From positions 1-64,000 of the IMG/VR virus record IMGVR_UViG_3300031251_000001: a stretch of 64,000 nucleotides of DNA, one strand, 5' to 3'. Shown here piece by piece: positions 1 through 7,842 of the stretch. A model generated the notes under the pieces. It saw only the letters and a program-made list of their open reading frames with translations, was not told the DNA's origin and searched no databases. Source of the DNA: a virus. A program made the translations under genes and the position numbers. The stretch's first letter is position 1. Each line of letters opens with the position of its first letter.

Positions 1-470
1 TAGCCACCCATGGTGCAGGCCTGCCAGATGCGATCATCGTGGTCAAAGACTTGCTCCACGGAGGAGTATTCATCGAGATCCTTCTGTCGTGCGTCGCAGA
101 AGTAGTAAGCAACGACATCCCAGTAGGCCTCACCAATCTTCAATCGCAGCTGATACGACGCGAGATAGGCCTGCTGGGTGACCAGGTAGAGCCCAGTGGC
201 ATCAAACACCAGCTCGGAGCTGCCTCCCCGTCCCATCACGTAGACGCCACTCTCAGCGAAGCGAGCATTGACGCAGACGAGCTTGCTACCGTCGGGTGTC
301 TCTCGGGCAAAGTAAACGGTCGTAAAGGCTACCAGCACTTCCATCTGTTTCTTCGCGCGATCCCGCTTATTAGGGTTCGAGTCGATGAACCTGAGCGACA
401 TGGGGAGCACCGCGTTTTCGTAACGCCGTGCGTTCAATTCTTCCTGGCTGATGGACCGTGCAGTGATCAT
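1..470 (-). CDS. hypothetical protein, 3' end outside window
   Basis: Reads MITARSISQEELNARRYE from the start and has no stop before the window edge, so the C-terminus is missing. I do not recognise the family; about 156 residues are visible, with a mixed alpha/beta look and several Tyr/Trp. The ATG is preceded by AGGAGGAG about 5 nt upstream. The palindrome CAAAATACGTATTTTG sits 14 nt before the start codon, so this gene belongs to the set marked by that element. It is the last gene of the minus-strand run visible here. Confidence 0.75.
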   Translation of the reverse strand, partial: MITARSISQEELNARRYENAVLPMSLRFIDSNPNKRDRAKKQMEVLVAFTTVYFARETPDGSKLVCVNARFAESGVYVMGRGGSSELVFDATGLYLVTQQAYLASYQLRLKIGEAYWDVVAYYFCDARQKDLDEYSSVEQVFDHDDRIWQACTMGG

Positions 471-484
471 GGCTCCTCCTGGGG

Positions 485-500
485 CAAAATACGTATTTTG
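485..500. promoter_or_regulatory. 16-bp palindrome, copy 1
   Basis: Perfect CAAAATACGTATTTTG. It lies 14 nt upstream of the start codon of the minus-strand gene ending at 470, directly before its ribosome binding site. The same 16-mer recurs at 15539, 20898, 32138, 34418, 39032 and 49491. Confidence 0.85.
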
Positions 501-502
501 GG

Positions 503-667
503 TTAAGGGTTCAGAAGATCGATGATTGGTTTGGCCTTCGGCTTGGGTGGCGACGGCTTCGGTGGCGGCAACTGGGATGTCGGCTCGTCCTCGGTGGTGT
601 CGGCCGCGATCTTGACTGCCAGTTCCAGGTCCTCATCAGTCCTGGCTACACCATGATCGCTGCCCAT
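503..667 (-). CDS. small Pro/Lys-rich protein, 54 aa
   Basis: A short frame starting MGSDHGVARTDEDLELAVK and ending in a stretch rich in Pro and Lys (PPPKPSPPKPKAKP) before IIDLLNP. Its ATG overlaps the 3' end of the glycosyltransferase gene by 22 nt, and GGAGA lies about 8 nt before the ATG, as in other coupled genes here. The function is unknown. An acidic/helical N-terminus followed by a Pro-Lys tail resembles small scaffolding or linker proteins, but this is only a description. Confidence 0.55.
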   Translation of the reverse strand: MGSDHGVARTDEDLELAVKIAADTTEDEPTSQLPPPKPSPPKPKAKPIIDLLNP

Positions 668-1722
668 GCCAGTCTCCAGAACTCATTGAAGGTATGCTCC
701 TGCTTCACCCGCAGCTTATCAGCTGTCTCGACTCGATCCCAGAGCGTCTGAGGCTTCTCGGCACAGCGATACCAGCCATCGAGGAAACTGGAAGCATTGA
801 AGGAGGCACGTTCCACGCCGCAAGGCTCAGGAAGCATGGGCATATCGACCAGGTGGCCACTGATGCCGTGCTGTATGATCTCCTTGATGGGATCGATGTT
901 GATGGCCAGGAGCGGCATTCGCATGGACCGGCACATGGCAGGATAGAAACCGAAGCTGGTGCGGCAAGAAGGATAGACCGCGATGTCCCGATCGCGTAGC
1001 CAGACCACGAGATCCTGAATGAACATGGGTGCATGCGTCTGGAAACGACCAGCATGCTGGATCTGCATATCGCGCACGAGCGTACGACAGCGCTTGGGCA
1101 GTGAACAGGTGAGGTAGCAGTCGACGATGTGGTTGTCGGTGTTGTTGAGGAACTGATTGACCGTGTGGAACCACTGTTCGGGGAACTCACGCAGGCAACC
1201 TGAGTCACAGATGGCTGCGAATCGGAGTGGGGAGCTGATCGGGGCCGGGAAGGAGCTGTCTCCGGAGGCCCACGAGAGCTTGGTCGTGGTCACTTCACCG
1301 TTGACGGTGGATAAGAAGCTGGCACCCGAGGCCAGGCGGTGCACCGCAGCTGAGGGGCAGATGACACGGTGAACACAGCTCCACACTTCGGCCTCGGATC
1401 GCTGAATCTCGTAAGGCGAGATAACCATGTCAAGGAACGTGGTCTTGTTGGTGAGGTCGGTGCGAGGCAGGTAGAACCAATTGTGGTAGGGGACGTAGCC
1501 AAAGGCCACGATGTGCTTAAACTTGGCCGGTGCCAGCTTCTGCAGCTTGTGGGCACACTTACGCGAGATAGATTTGGTGTCCCAGTAGCGATGGATGCCC
1601 TGACCTTTGGTGCCGGAGACCAGGTAGTAGACATCAACGCCGCAAGCGAGAGCCAGATCGGCTACTCGCAAAGCTGCCAGGGTTGTTTCGGAGCGGTCGT
1701 AGGGGGCAAGAATAGCTAGCAT
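646..1722 (-). CDS. GT-B glycosyltransferase (group 1/GT4-like)
   Basis: 358 residues. The N-terminus (LAILAPYDRSETTLAALRVADLALACG) is a Rossmann strand-helix typical of the acceptor domain of GT-B enzymes. The C-terminal third carries the group 1 donor-binding pattern: DIAVYPSCRTSFGFYPAMCR, then MPLLAINIDPIKEIIQHGISGHLVD, equivalent to the E-x7-E region and the G-x-LV loop of GT4 enzymes. It would move a sugar from a nucleotide donor to an acceptor; the acceptor is not visible. It lies beside structural genes rather than DNA-modification genes, so glycosylation of virion protein is as likely as modification of DNA bases. A second, unrelated glycosyltransferase gene lies at 48.4-50.5 kb. Confidence 0.7.
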   Translation of the reverse strand: MLAILAPYDRSETTLAALRVADLALACGVDVYYLVSGTKGQGIHRYWDTKSISRKCAHKLQKLAPAKFKHIVAFGYVPYHNWFYLPRTDLTNKTTFLDMVISPYEIQRSEAEVWSCVHRVICPSAAVHRLASGASFLSTVNGEVTTTKLSWASGDSSFPAPISSPLRFAAICDSGCLREFPEQWFHTVNQFLNNTDNHIVDCYLTCSLPKRCRTLVRDMQIQHAGRFQTHAPMFIQDLVVWLRDRDIAVYPSCRTSFGFYPAMCRSMRMPLLAINIDPIKEIIQHGISGHLVDMPMLPEPCGVERASFNASSFLDGWYRCAEKPQTLWDRVETADKLRVKQEHTFNEFWRLAWAAIMV

Positions 1723-1755
1723 GCCTGCCCATCTTACCGTGCAACTCTTCGCTGT

Positions 1756-1977
1756 CTAGTCCGGCACGGCCATCCAGTCTTTGGCGAGGATATCCTCGTT
1801 GGTCAGCGTGTAGGGCATGGGGCCGATAAAGCCGGTCTGCAGGTAGAGGTAGGGAGCCTGCATCTTGGAGTGGGCGTCAGGGATCTGGAGAGCCAACCAC
1901 ATCTGGTGAGGCAGCCAGGCACGACGCCTGACATGAAGACCAGCCTTGACTGCCTCAATTGCGCCGCCGATACCCAT
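1756..1977 (-). CDS. tad2: DUF2829 / Tad2-like anti-Thoeris protein
   Basis: 73 residues with the layout of the DUF2829 family: an N-terminal helix GIGGAIEAVKAGLHVRRRAW (family pattern: F-x-EAL-x2-LK-x-G-x2-V-x-R-x-GW), a central hydrophobic strand, PYLYLQTGFIGPMPY, then NEDILAKDWMAV (family pattern: D-LLA-x-DW). Known members such as SPO1 Tad2 form tetramers that sequester the cyclic ADP-ribose signal of Thoeris defence. AGGAG lies 8 nt before the ATG. The family match is by eye on short motifs; the anti-Thoeris role is inferred from the family. It sits between the glycosyltransferase and portal genes and is slightly shorter than typical members. Confidence 0.7.
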   Translation of the reverse strand: MGIGGAIEAVKAGLHVRRRAWLPHQMWLALQIPDAHSKMQAPYLYLQTGFIGPMPYTLTNEDILAKDWMAVPD

Positions 1978-1988
1978 AGAGAGGTCTC

Positions 1989-3962
1989 CTACTGCTGTGG
2001 CTGCTGGCCGCCCCCTTGCTGGAGCTGCTGCATGGCCTGGTTGCCGGCATCTGATTTGATTTGTCGCTTGGCCTTGTCCATCTTCGACATGACGATCTCA
2101 TGCAGGAAGGAATTAAACCGCCTCAGCTTCGCCAGTTCCGACCCCTTGGTCGGTTCAGGCGTTGTTACCAGTTGGGTCGCCAGGCTGTCAGCCAGGGCCT
2201 GCAGCTGCTGAGGATCGTCAGGCACTTTACCGCTGGTCTGCATCATGTACGAGGTTACTGGGGTCGGGGAGGCTCCGCCCGTCATGCCGCCGCCCATCGC
2301 ACCAGAGGGGTCGCCACCGCCCGCAGGAGCTCCACCGCCGCCTTGGGCTCCTCCGCCACCCTGCCCGCCGCCCTGGGCTCCCTGCATGCCCTGCATGGCC
2401 GATGCGGTAGAACCAGGCTGTAATTGAGCAGAAAGGCCCCTTTGTTCCATCTTCTTTTGAGAGTCGGCCTGAATGTCTGCCATTTCGACAGCTTCTTCGG
2501 CCATGTTCTCCTGTTCCTGCCGCCAATCCATATCGACTTCGCGGAAGGCCTTGCGACCGCTGACCTGCTGACCTGAGTACATCTGCAGGATGAGCTGACG
2601 CTTGGTTTCGTCGTCGACGATCGTGACTGGCTTGTAGTAGATCGAGTCGGGTGTCTCGGCGTTCGTTTCTTTGCAGACTCGCTTAGTGGCCCAACGCAGA
2701 AAGCTGTTGTGGTTGAGCACGATCGGCTTATTGGTCGATTCAAACAGACGGATGGCAATAGGCATCGCCTGCAGCTGCAGGGAGCCACGCCAGAGATCGG
2801 CCGGCACATCGATCTCATCGAGAAGGGCTGACTCGCCATACTCCAGGAGATCCTTGGGGGCGAGCTGCTGCGCACCGCCACCCATGAGCTGCATCTGCAG
2901 CGGGGTAGGAGCGATCTGGATGGAGGCCGGGTCACGCTTCCACTTCACCAGCATGCGGGTCATGTCGGCCACGATGTTCTGACCAGGCACGACAGAGAAG
3001 ATGCTGTCACCGCCTGTCGCACCGGGGATGCCGCTCTGCTGCGTCGGCGAGAGCACACGCATGGGGACCACGAAGTCCATACCGATGGCTTCGTTCTGCT
3101 TGCGGAGCACCTGCACATTCAGGATCGACTGGAGATTACCGAGGACACGGGGAATACCCCAACCCAGGTTCTCGATGCCACCCAGGGTGGGCGAGTGCAT
3201 GTGGAAGATGGCATTGTCGTGGAACTTGAATTGCGTGTTGAGCTGGATGGTCTTGAGCACTTCCTTGGGAACATTCTCCAGGAGGTGCAGGCCGTACTTG
3301 GGCTTCCAGCCACGGATCTGATTCTTGTAGCTTTCGGGGATACGCCAGATGTAGTGGCGTTTGCAACTGTAAGGATCGAAGAGAATATCGATCTCGTGCG
3401 GAGACCAGCGCTTGAGCTGGAGTGATTCTTTACGATCATCCTTCTTATCGTCGATGTCGTTCTTGGTCTTCTGCTTGCAGTGCGGGCAGATGGAGTAGAA
3501 CTCAGGGAAGCGGAACTCGAAGCCAGCCTCATAGAAGGCATTGGAGAGGATACGACGAAAGCCGCAGATCCTCTTACGTTCGCCGTCAGGGCTCCTACCG
3601 GTGCACACCAGGAAACGATTGAACGGCACCATGAGCGTACAGAAGGCATTGCCGTAGCAATGCTCATCCATCGACAGAGCACCCGTCATCTCGCTGATGC
3701 GCAGGTGCTCACGCATATAGGTGCCGAGCTGCTGACCTTCTTTATCCGAGTAACCTTTGCCTTCGTAGACCGGGTCGGTGAGAAAGTATTTGATCTTCCG
3801 GCCCAAGCCGTTGGTGTAACGGCCGTAAAACATGAAGATCCGCTCCGCGTAGAGCATCAGTTCCCTGATGCTCATCGGGGCAAGCGTATTGCCCAGCGTG
3901 CGGAACGGGTCGGCGAATCGAACGTGCGTGGAACTCATTTCCGACGACTGTATCGGGATCAT
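1989..3962 (-). CDS. portal protein
   Basis: 657 residues. It starts with a region rich in aromatic and basic residues (YAERIFMFYGRYTNGLGRKIKYF) and has the helix-rich core and long stem-like helix (NLGWGIPRVLGNLQSILNVQ) of phage portal proteins. A Cys-containing insert (CPHC at about residue 161, later YSCKRHY) may bind zinc. The C-terminus from about residue 500 is a Met/Gln/Gly-rich low-complexity tail. The dodecameric portal forms the DNA channel at the capsid vertex and binds terminase. Downstream genes encode a small protein and a candidate capsid component, the usual head-gene neighbourhood. The start used follows CAGGA; a second Met lies a few residues further in. Confidence 0.7.
   Translation of the reverse strand: MIPIQSSEMSSTHVRFADPFRTLGNTLAPMSIRELMLYAERIFMFYGRYTNGLGRKIKYFLTDPVYEGKGYSDKEGQQLGTYMREHLRISEMTGALSMDEHCYGNAFCTLMVPFNRFLVCTGRSPDGERKRICGFRRILSNAFYEAGFEFRFPEFYSICPHCKQKTKNDIDDKKDDRKESLQLKRWSPHEIDILFDPYSCKRHYIWRIPESYKNQIRGWKPKYGLHLLENVPKEVLKTIQLNTQFKFHDNAIFHMHSPTLGGIENLGWGIPRVLGNLQSILNVQVLRKQNEAIGMDFVVPMRVLSPTQQSGIPGATGGDSIFSVVPGQNIVADMTRMLVKWKRDPASIQIAPTPLQMQLMGGGAQQLAPKDLLEYGESALLDEIDVPADLWRGSLQLQAMPIAIRLFESTNKPIVLNHNSFLRWATKRVCKETNAETPDSIYYKPVTIVDDETKRQLILQMYSGQQVSGRKAFREVDMDWRQEQENMAEEAVEMADIQADSQKKMEQRGLSAQLQPGSTASAMQGMQGAQGGGQGGGGAQGGGGAPAGGGDPSGAMGGGMTGGASPTPVTSYMMQTSGKVPDDPQQLQALADSLATQLVTTPEPTKGSELAKLRRFNSFLHEIVMSKMDKAKRQIKSDAGNQAMQQLQQGGGQQPQQ
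2255..2440 (-). repeat. Gly/Gln/Ala low-complexity segment of the portal gene
   Basis: GC-rich imperfect triplet repeats that encode Gly-rich runs (GGGQGGGG and AQGGGGAPAGGG). They give the portal protein a disordered tail. Confidence 0.7.
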
Positions 3963-3986
3963 GTCGCATCCTGCGGCAAGAGTAAC

Positions 3987-4166
3987 TTACTTACGCGGTG
4001 CGGTCACCCGAGTCATCGTTTTGCCGAACAGATCATCCTGATCGTGTTCGTCGGAGCCGGTCTTGCGACCAGGCTCCGGATCAAACTTGATGCGATCATT
4101 GTCCATGACCGCGATCTTTTTGCGTGGTGGGAGCTGATCAACCGGCTGCTGGTTGTCCTTGCTCAT
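3987..4166 (-). CDS. small charged hypothetical protein
   Basis: 59 residues starting MSKDNQQPVDQLPPRKK, rich in Asp, Lys and Arg, with no hydrophobic segment. The start is placed at the second of two adjacent ATGs because AGGAG lies 6 nt before it. It overlaps the 3' end of the next upstream gene by 29 nt and ends 24 nt before the portal start. The position between portal and candidate capsid genes suggests a head-related accessory role; no family is recognised. Confidence 0.55.
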   Translation of the reverse strand: MSKDNQQPVDQLPPRKKIAVMDNDRIKFDPEPGRKTGSDEHDQDDLFGKTMTRVTAPRK

Positions 4167-5070
4167 CATCTTCTCCTTCGCCAGCGGGAGGCACATACGG
4201 GAACAGCACCACGTCAAGTGGGCCGATACTGAATTGTAACCCTATGTGCTTGACAAGCAAAGGCTCACTCTTACTCTTGCCGTTCGAGACGACCATCTGA
4301 ATCGCGTTATCGGACTGATCAGGAAACACTCGTGGTGTGGCTGAATCGCGAACGTCTAATGCCAGCACTACGAAGCCGTCCAGCACCTCAGCATGGTGAT
4401 AACGACCCTGCGTCGTGAAGCCACCCATCTTGTACTGGCAGAGGAAAGCAGGGGGCAATACCTCACCGTGGTTATTGCACCAGGGTACAGCTGCTGAAGG
4501 CTCATCACGATCGGTAGGTTCAGGGTCTACGCTCCCTTCTGCCTGCTTCAGCTGAGCATGCACCAACTGCTCGAACATCTCCTCCATCCGGGTCATGCGG
4601 GCATCCAGCTCGGGATGCAAGTCGTAGGCCGAGTCGGGTGGATTGTCGTCGAACTCTTCGTCAGGCGGCGGTGGTGGTGCCGGCCTGGCCGCGGGGCGGG
4701 CCTGGGGCTGCCGGGTCACGGGCCGAGCAGCTGCCGTCTTGGTCAGGGGGCGGGGAGCACGAGCCGAGTTCTGTGGTGTAGCGTTCAAGTCTTCCTCCTT
4801 GAGATTTTCGATGCCGCCCAACCAACGGTTATCTCCCGTGGTCTTCTGCAACCTGGCCGCATCGTCGTAAGTGATGGCAACGGGATCTTTGACACGTTCA
4901 CCGTCGACCGACTTGATCGCCAGGGTTCGTTTGCCGATGTCCTGGAACCTGACCCGATCAGGGCGGACATTGGTCTTCGAGGTGTTGACCTTAATCACGC
5001 GACCTCTGGATGCCTTGCGGGCACCGTCAAGAGTGTCCAGGCCTGTCTGATTGTACTCAACGTCATCCAT
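4138..5070 (-). CDS. hypothetical head-region protein with Pro-rich linker
   Basis: 310 residues. The N-terminal part (to about residue 95) is mixed alpha/beta. A Pro/Ala/Arg-rich disordered linker follows (ARPAARPAPPPPPDEE), then a probable coiled-coil helix (LDARMTRMEEMFEQLVHAQ) and a C-terminal beta-rich part with CNNH and a single CQY. A TTG two codons earlier could also serve as start, but the ATG is preferred. It lies downstream of a strong terminator, between the candidate capsid and portal genes. A role as virion or scaffold component is inferred from position only. Confidence 0.6.
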   Translation of the reverse strand: MDDVEYNQTGLDTLDGARKASRGRVIKVNTSKTNVRPDRVRFQDIGKRTLAIKSVDGERVKDPVAITYDDAARLQKTTGDNRWLGGIENLKEEDLNATPQNSARAPRPLTKTAAARPVTRQPQARPAARPAPPPPPDEEFDDNPPDSAYDLHPELDARMTRMEEMFEQLVHAQLKQAEGSVDPEPTDRDEPSAAVPWCNNHGEVLPPAFLCQYKMGGFTTQGRYHHAEVLDGFVVLALDVRDSATPRVFPDQSDNAIQMVVSNGKSKSEPLLVKHIGLQFSIGPLDVVLFPYVPPAGEGEDDEQGQPAAG

Positions 5071-5174
5071 GATCAACCCGTAGATACCGACCTAATTAGT
5101 TGTGCCACCGCGCAACCACCAGGGTTGCACTTACTGGCTGTAGGCCTGTCGGAGACCTCCGAAGCTAAAGAAAA

Positions 5175-5192
5175 CCCCGGTCGTTACCGGGG
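5175..5192 (-). terminator. intrinsic terminator after candidate capsid gene
   Basis: Stem CCCCGGT/ACCGGGG with a 4-nt loop. On the minus strand it is followed by TTTTCTTT. It ends the transcript of the 5245-6411 gene and lies about 50 nt after that gene's stop codon. Confidence 0.8.
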
Positions 5193-5209
5193 CATCTTAA
5201 CACAATAGT

Positions 5210-5234
5210 GGGCGATGACAATATGTCATCGCCC
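5210..5234. terminator. 11-bp hairpin just after candidate capsid stop codon
   Basis: GGGCGATGACA, loop ATA, TGTCATCGCCC: a perfect 11-bp stem with a 3-nt loop, beginning 11 nt after the stop codon. There is no U-tract, so it may act as a 3' stabiliser or the first half of a tandem terminator with the hairpin at 5175. Confidence 0.75.
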
Positions 5235-5244
5235 GGACTTGGGG

Positions 5245-6411
5245 TTAGACTTCGACTTCCACATCGATCATCATACGCCCCAGCCAACGCTGACCCAGCA
5301 GGGCCGTCGTCTTCAGGGGAGTAAAGAGATAGCTGAAGGTATCGTCGTCTGCGGTGTTAGCGACACCGCTCAGATCGTAGACCAGACTGTCCAGCAGCTG
5401 CTCCTTCGTGACAGCATAGGCTGCCAGCTTACTGCTGCTCAGAAGCCGAGCCGAATCATAGGGCACCGCCATGTGCCCGTCGTTGGAGTAGTTGAAGATC
5501 TCGTTGGCGAAGTAGAGCGAATTGATCGCGTCTACCATCCCAGGGAAGTGGGAGTCGAGCTCTGCCGTGCGGGCAGCCTGACAGTTGGCGTACTTGCCGC
5601 CGACCGACCACTCATCCCGTGGGAACATGGTGAACAGCTCTTGACCCGCTGTTACCGTGGCCCCGTGCTCGACGTGGATGCTGCTGATCGCCAGCAACAC
5701 CTGGTATCGCAACGGCGCCGAGATCTGCTCAACCGGCGTCACCTCAATGATGGTGCAGCCATCCACCTCGGACAGGGAGATTACCCCATCGAACGGGGTG
5801 TAATACTTCCTGCCGAACCGGAAGGCCCGATAGAGATCGGTGACGTCGGCTGCAGCCAAGTCCGCCACCAGCTGCCTCTTATCGTTGTCCGTAGGGGCCA
5901 CCAGGGCGGTGGTCATCAGGACAGGCAGCTGGAGATACTGGATGTCCATCGGGGCTACGCTCTCCGGAAGCGACCCGATCGCGTCCTGCCACTTCTTCTG
6001 GAAGACCACGGCAGCTGCCGTCATGTTCCAGTTGAGCTTGGAAGCGATGGTGGCAACCCGTTGCCCGACGTCGCAATGCCGCATCTGCTCCATCAGATCG
6101 CGATCAAACTTGATCCCGATGCGATGGCCGTTGTTGCTGATCTTATCAACACCACGGCCCAGCAGCGTACGGCTCTGGAAGTCCTGCAGGAAATACCAGC
6201 GCGTGTGCTTCTGCTGGCAGAGGAAGTGCCCACTGGCGAACTCCAACCCTGCGGGTTCCACCGTCATTGCTGATCCCAGCAGATGACGAGCCCCGAGCTT
6301 CTTCGGGGAGAATTGTTTGTTGTGTCGTGACAACTCACGAGTGGCCACCGTTTCGGGCCGTGCAGCGAAGGTCTTCAGAGCCTCGCCGGCTTTCTGATCG
6401 ATCGTAACCAT
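5245..6411 (-). CDS. candidate major capsid protein (monocistronic structural gene)
   Basis: 388 residues, no recognised motif, mixed alpha/beta with a hydrophobic C-terminus (TALLGQRWLGRMMIDVEVEV). Expression signals make it stand out: a dedicated sigma-28-like promoter at 6502-6528, AAGGAG 7 nt before the ATG, a 5' hairpin, and two strong hairpins after the stop. A gene isolated this way is expected to be highly expressed. Together with its place two genes from the portal, that makes it the best candidate for the major capsid protein. Fold-level evidence for HK97 is not visible by eye, so another abundant virion protein is possible. Confidence 0.5.
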   Translation of the reverse strand: MVTIDQKAGEALKTFAARPETVATRELSRHNKQFSPKKLGARHLLGSAMTVEPAGLEFASGHFLCQQKHTRWYFLQDFQSRTLLGRGVDKISNNGHRIGIKFDRDLMEQMRHCDVGQRVATIASKLNWNMTAAAVVFQKKWQDAIGSLPESVAPMDIQYLQLPVLMTTALVAPTDNDKRQLVADLAAADVTDLYRAFRFGRKYYTPFDGVISLSEVDGCTIIEVTPVEQISAPLRYQVLLAISSIHVEHGATVTAGQELFTMFPRDEWSVGGKYANCQAARTAELDSHFPGMVDAINSLYFANEIFNYSNDGHMAVPYDSARLLSSSKLAAYAVTKEQLLDSLVYDLSGVANTADDDTFSYLFTPLKTTALLGQRWLGRMMIDVEVEV

Positions 6412-6460
6412 ATTCAAACTCCTTGATAGAACAGAACTGCATGGATAGGCGCAGCTTCGT

Positions 6461-6489
6461 TCACGCCCTCACGATAGTAAGGGGCGTGA
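6461..6489. other. 5' leader hairpin
   Basis: TCACGCCC and GGGCGTGA, an 8-bp inverted repeat with a 13-nt loop. It lies just after the expected transcription start of the promoter at 6502-6528, so it could protect the 5' end of the candidate capsid mRNA. Confidence 0.5.
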
Positions 6490-6501
6490 TCCGTTCATGT
6501 G

Positions 6502-6528
6502 TTATGACGCAGATGTGACGCTAGTTTA
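6502..6528 (-). promoter_or_regulatory. sigma-28-like phage promoter, copy 1
   Basis: On the minus strand: TAAA, 15 nt, CGTCATAA. FliA-type promoters have TAAA-N15-GCCGATAA. Outside the boxes the same bases recur in the promoter at 47335-47361: GC before TAAA, TG before CGTCATAA, and ATGAACGG after it. The expected start of transcription is near 6494, upstream of the candidate capsid gene. The likely reader is the sigma factor encoded at 26732-27358. Confidence 0.75.
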
Positions 6529-6533
6529 GCGAC

Positions 6534-7091
6534 CTACGGAGTGTGTTTGCGTGGCTTACTCTTACGTGGTTCACGCATCACCGGGATAGCGGCAGGAGCG
6601 TTGGCGGGGACAAGCAAGTAGTCCGAGTCGATGAAGCTGTCGTCGTTGGGGTGTGCCTGGCGTGCTACCAGGCCGCTGGCGCTAGCCTTGACGATCGACT
6701 TGGCATCGAGATCCTCAATGGTGACCTGGCCGTCCCCGGAAAGCATGTTGAGGGGACGTCCCACGAAAGGCATGACGAAGAAGAGATCGTTTCCTTTGAG
6801 CATGGCGGTGACGCTCTCGGCCAGGGCCTCCAGCGTCTGGAAGCCGCGGCAGCCACAGCTGATGGTGCTGAGGTCCAGGTAGAAGTACCAGTAGGGTGTC
6901 GATGGCTTGCTGACGCTGAGATCACTGGGCTCTTTGAGAAAGCCCTTCCACAGGGCGTCCACCACCGGAGGATCTTTAAGCAGCAAGGGAGCGACAACAG
7001 GGTCGAGGCTCTGCAGCATGGCAGCCCAGCGCTGCGACTGGCTGAGAGGCTTACCAACGGACGGCGGGGAACTCTCCACGTTCTCGGGCAC
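6534..7091 (-). CDS. hypothetical protein, GTG start
   Basis: 185 residues. The start is taken as GTG because GAGGAG lies 7 nt before it; the frame also has an upstream TTG. The protein contains CGCRGF, hydrophobic strands (NDLFFVMPFVGRPLNML) and a basic C-terminal tail (EPRKSKPRKHTP). No family is recognised. The start overlaps the 3' end of the upstream gene, at a junction nearly identical in sequence to the next junction at 7839-7856. Confidence 0.6.
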   Translation of the reverse strand: MPENVESSPPSVGKPLSQSQRWAAMLQSLDPVVAPLLLKDPPVVDALWKGFLKEPSDLSVSKPSTPYWYFYLDLSTISCGCRGFQTLEALAESVTAMLKGNDLFFVMPFVGRPLNMLSGDGQVTIEDLDAKSIVKASASGLVARQAHPNDDSFIDSDYLLVPANAPAAIPVMREPRKSKPRKHTP

Positions 7092-7842
7092 TTTTGATCT
7101 CCTCAATCGATTTGATCACACGGCGCTGGTCGGGAGCGGTCAGCTCATCCATGCGTTTGGTGACAGGTTGTTGGAACGGCACGTCAGGCACGTTGTAAGT
7201 GGTGTTGTCTTCAATGAGCGACATGGGGTCAGGGTGGCCTGCTACCACGGCGACCCCGAACTTAACGAACTTGGGGTCGGGATGGGCACGGATGGCGTGC
7301 AGCATCCCGTCGATGTTGCGACGAGCGATGAACTGTCCTTTGGTGGAGTTGACGGCAATCACCGATAGCTTGATAGCCCCTGGTCCCCCTGTCTGCGGGT
7401 CGGGAATGGTGAACTCCTGCTGCATGAACTTGTGGTAGTGACCGGTCACCTTATCCAGGAGGCCCACTGAGCACAGGAAGTCCAGCGTCTCCTTCCAGAA
7501 GTATTGCCGCACCGCGTAGAAGGTGTAGTTCCACTTGGGATCATTGCCGATGTCCAGGTACTTGAAGAAAGCCCTGGGCGTGGAATACTGGTACAGGCGA
7601 AACTTGGAATCAGACACCGAGGCCAAGTCGTGAAGGTAGGCGTCGTTAAACGTCTGGATCTTCATCGGAATGGCCAGGGTGAAGAAGGCAAAATCCTTGG
7701 CGATCGACGCCAACGACGTAAAGACACCGCTGGCGGCGACGAGGGGATAACGTGGAAAGGGTGAACGAGGATCAGCCAGTTGCTCTCCCTCGTGCACGCC
7801 CGGTGGCAACCACAGTTTTCCCCGCTCCGGATTAACTGGCAC
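7051..7842 (-). CDS. hypothetical protein, GTG start
   Basis: 263 residues, starts VPVNPERGKLWLPPG. It is aromatic-rich in the middle (FYAVRQYFWKETLDFLCSVG) and ends with a charged helix (SIEEIKSARERGEF). AGGAG lies 7 nt before the GTG, inside the last codons of the upstream gene, so translation is probably coupled. Family and function are unknown. It lies in the operon that begins with the resolvase and exonuclease genes. Confidence 0.6.
   Translation of the reverse strand: MPVNPERGKLWLPPGVHEGEQLADPRSPFPRYPLVAASGVFTSLASIAKDFAFFTLAIPMKIQTFNDAYLHDLASVSDSKFRLYQYSTPRAFFKYLDIGNDPKWNYTFYAVRQYFWKETLDFLCSVGLLDKVTGHYHKFMQQEFTIPDPQTGGPGAIKLSVIAVNSTKGQFIARRNIDGMLHAIRAHPDPKFVKFGVAVVAGHPDPMSLIEDNTTYNVPDVPFQQPVTKRMDELTAPDQRRVIKSIEEIKSARERGEFPAVRW

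Noticed and set aside
364-376. GGTTCGAGTC resembling a tRNA T-loop
   Set aside because: It lies inside a minus-strand coding region and no acceptor or anticodon stem folds around it.
4138-5208. Plus-strand frame 4558-5208 and others on the opposite strand of head genes
   Set aside because: They mirror GC-rich minus-strand genes and have no ribosome binding site or motif.
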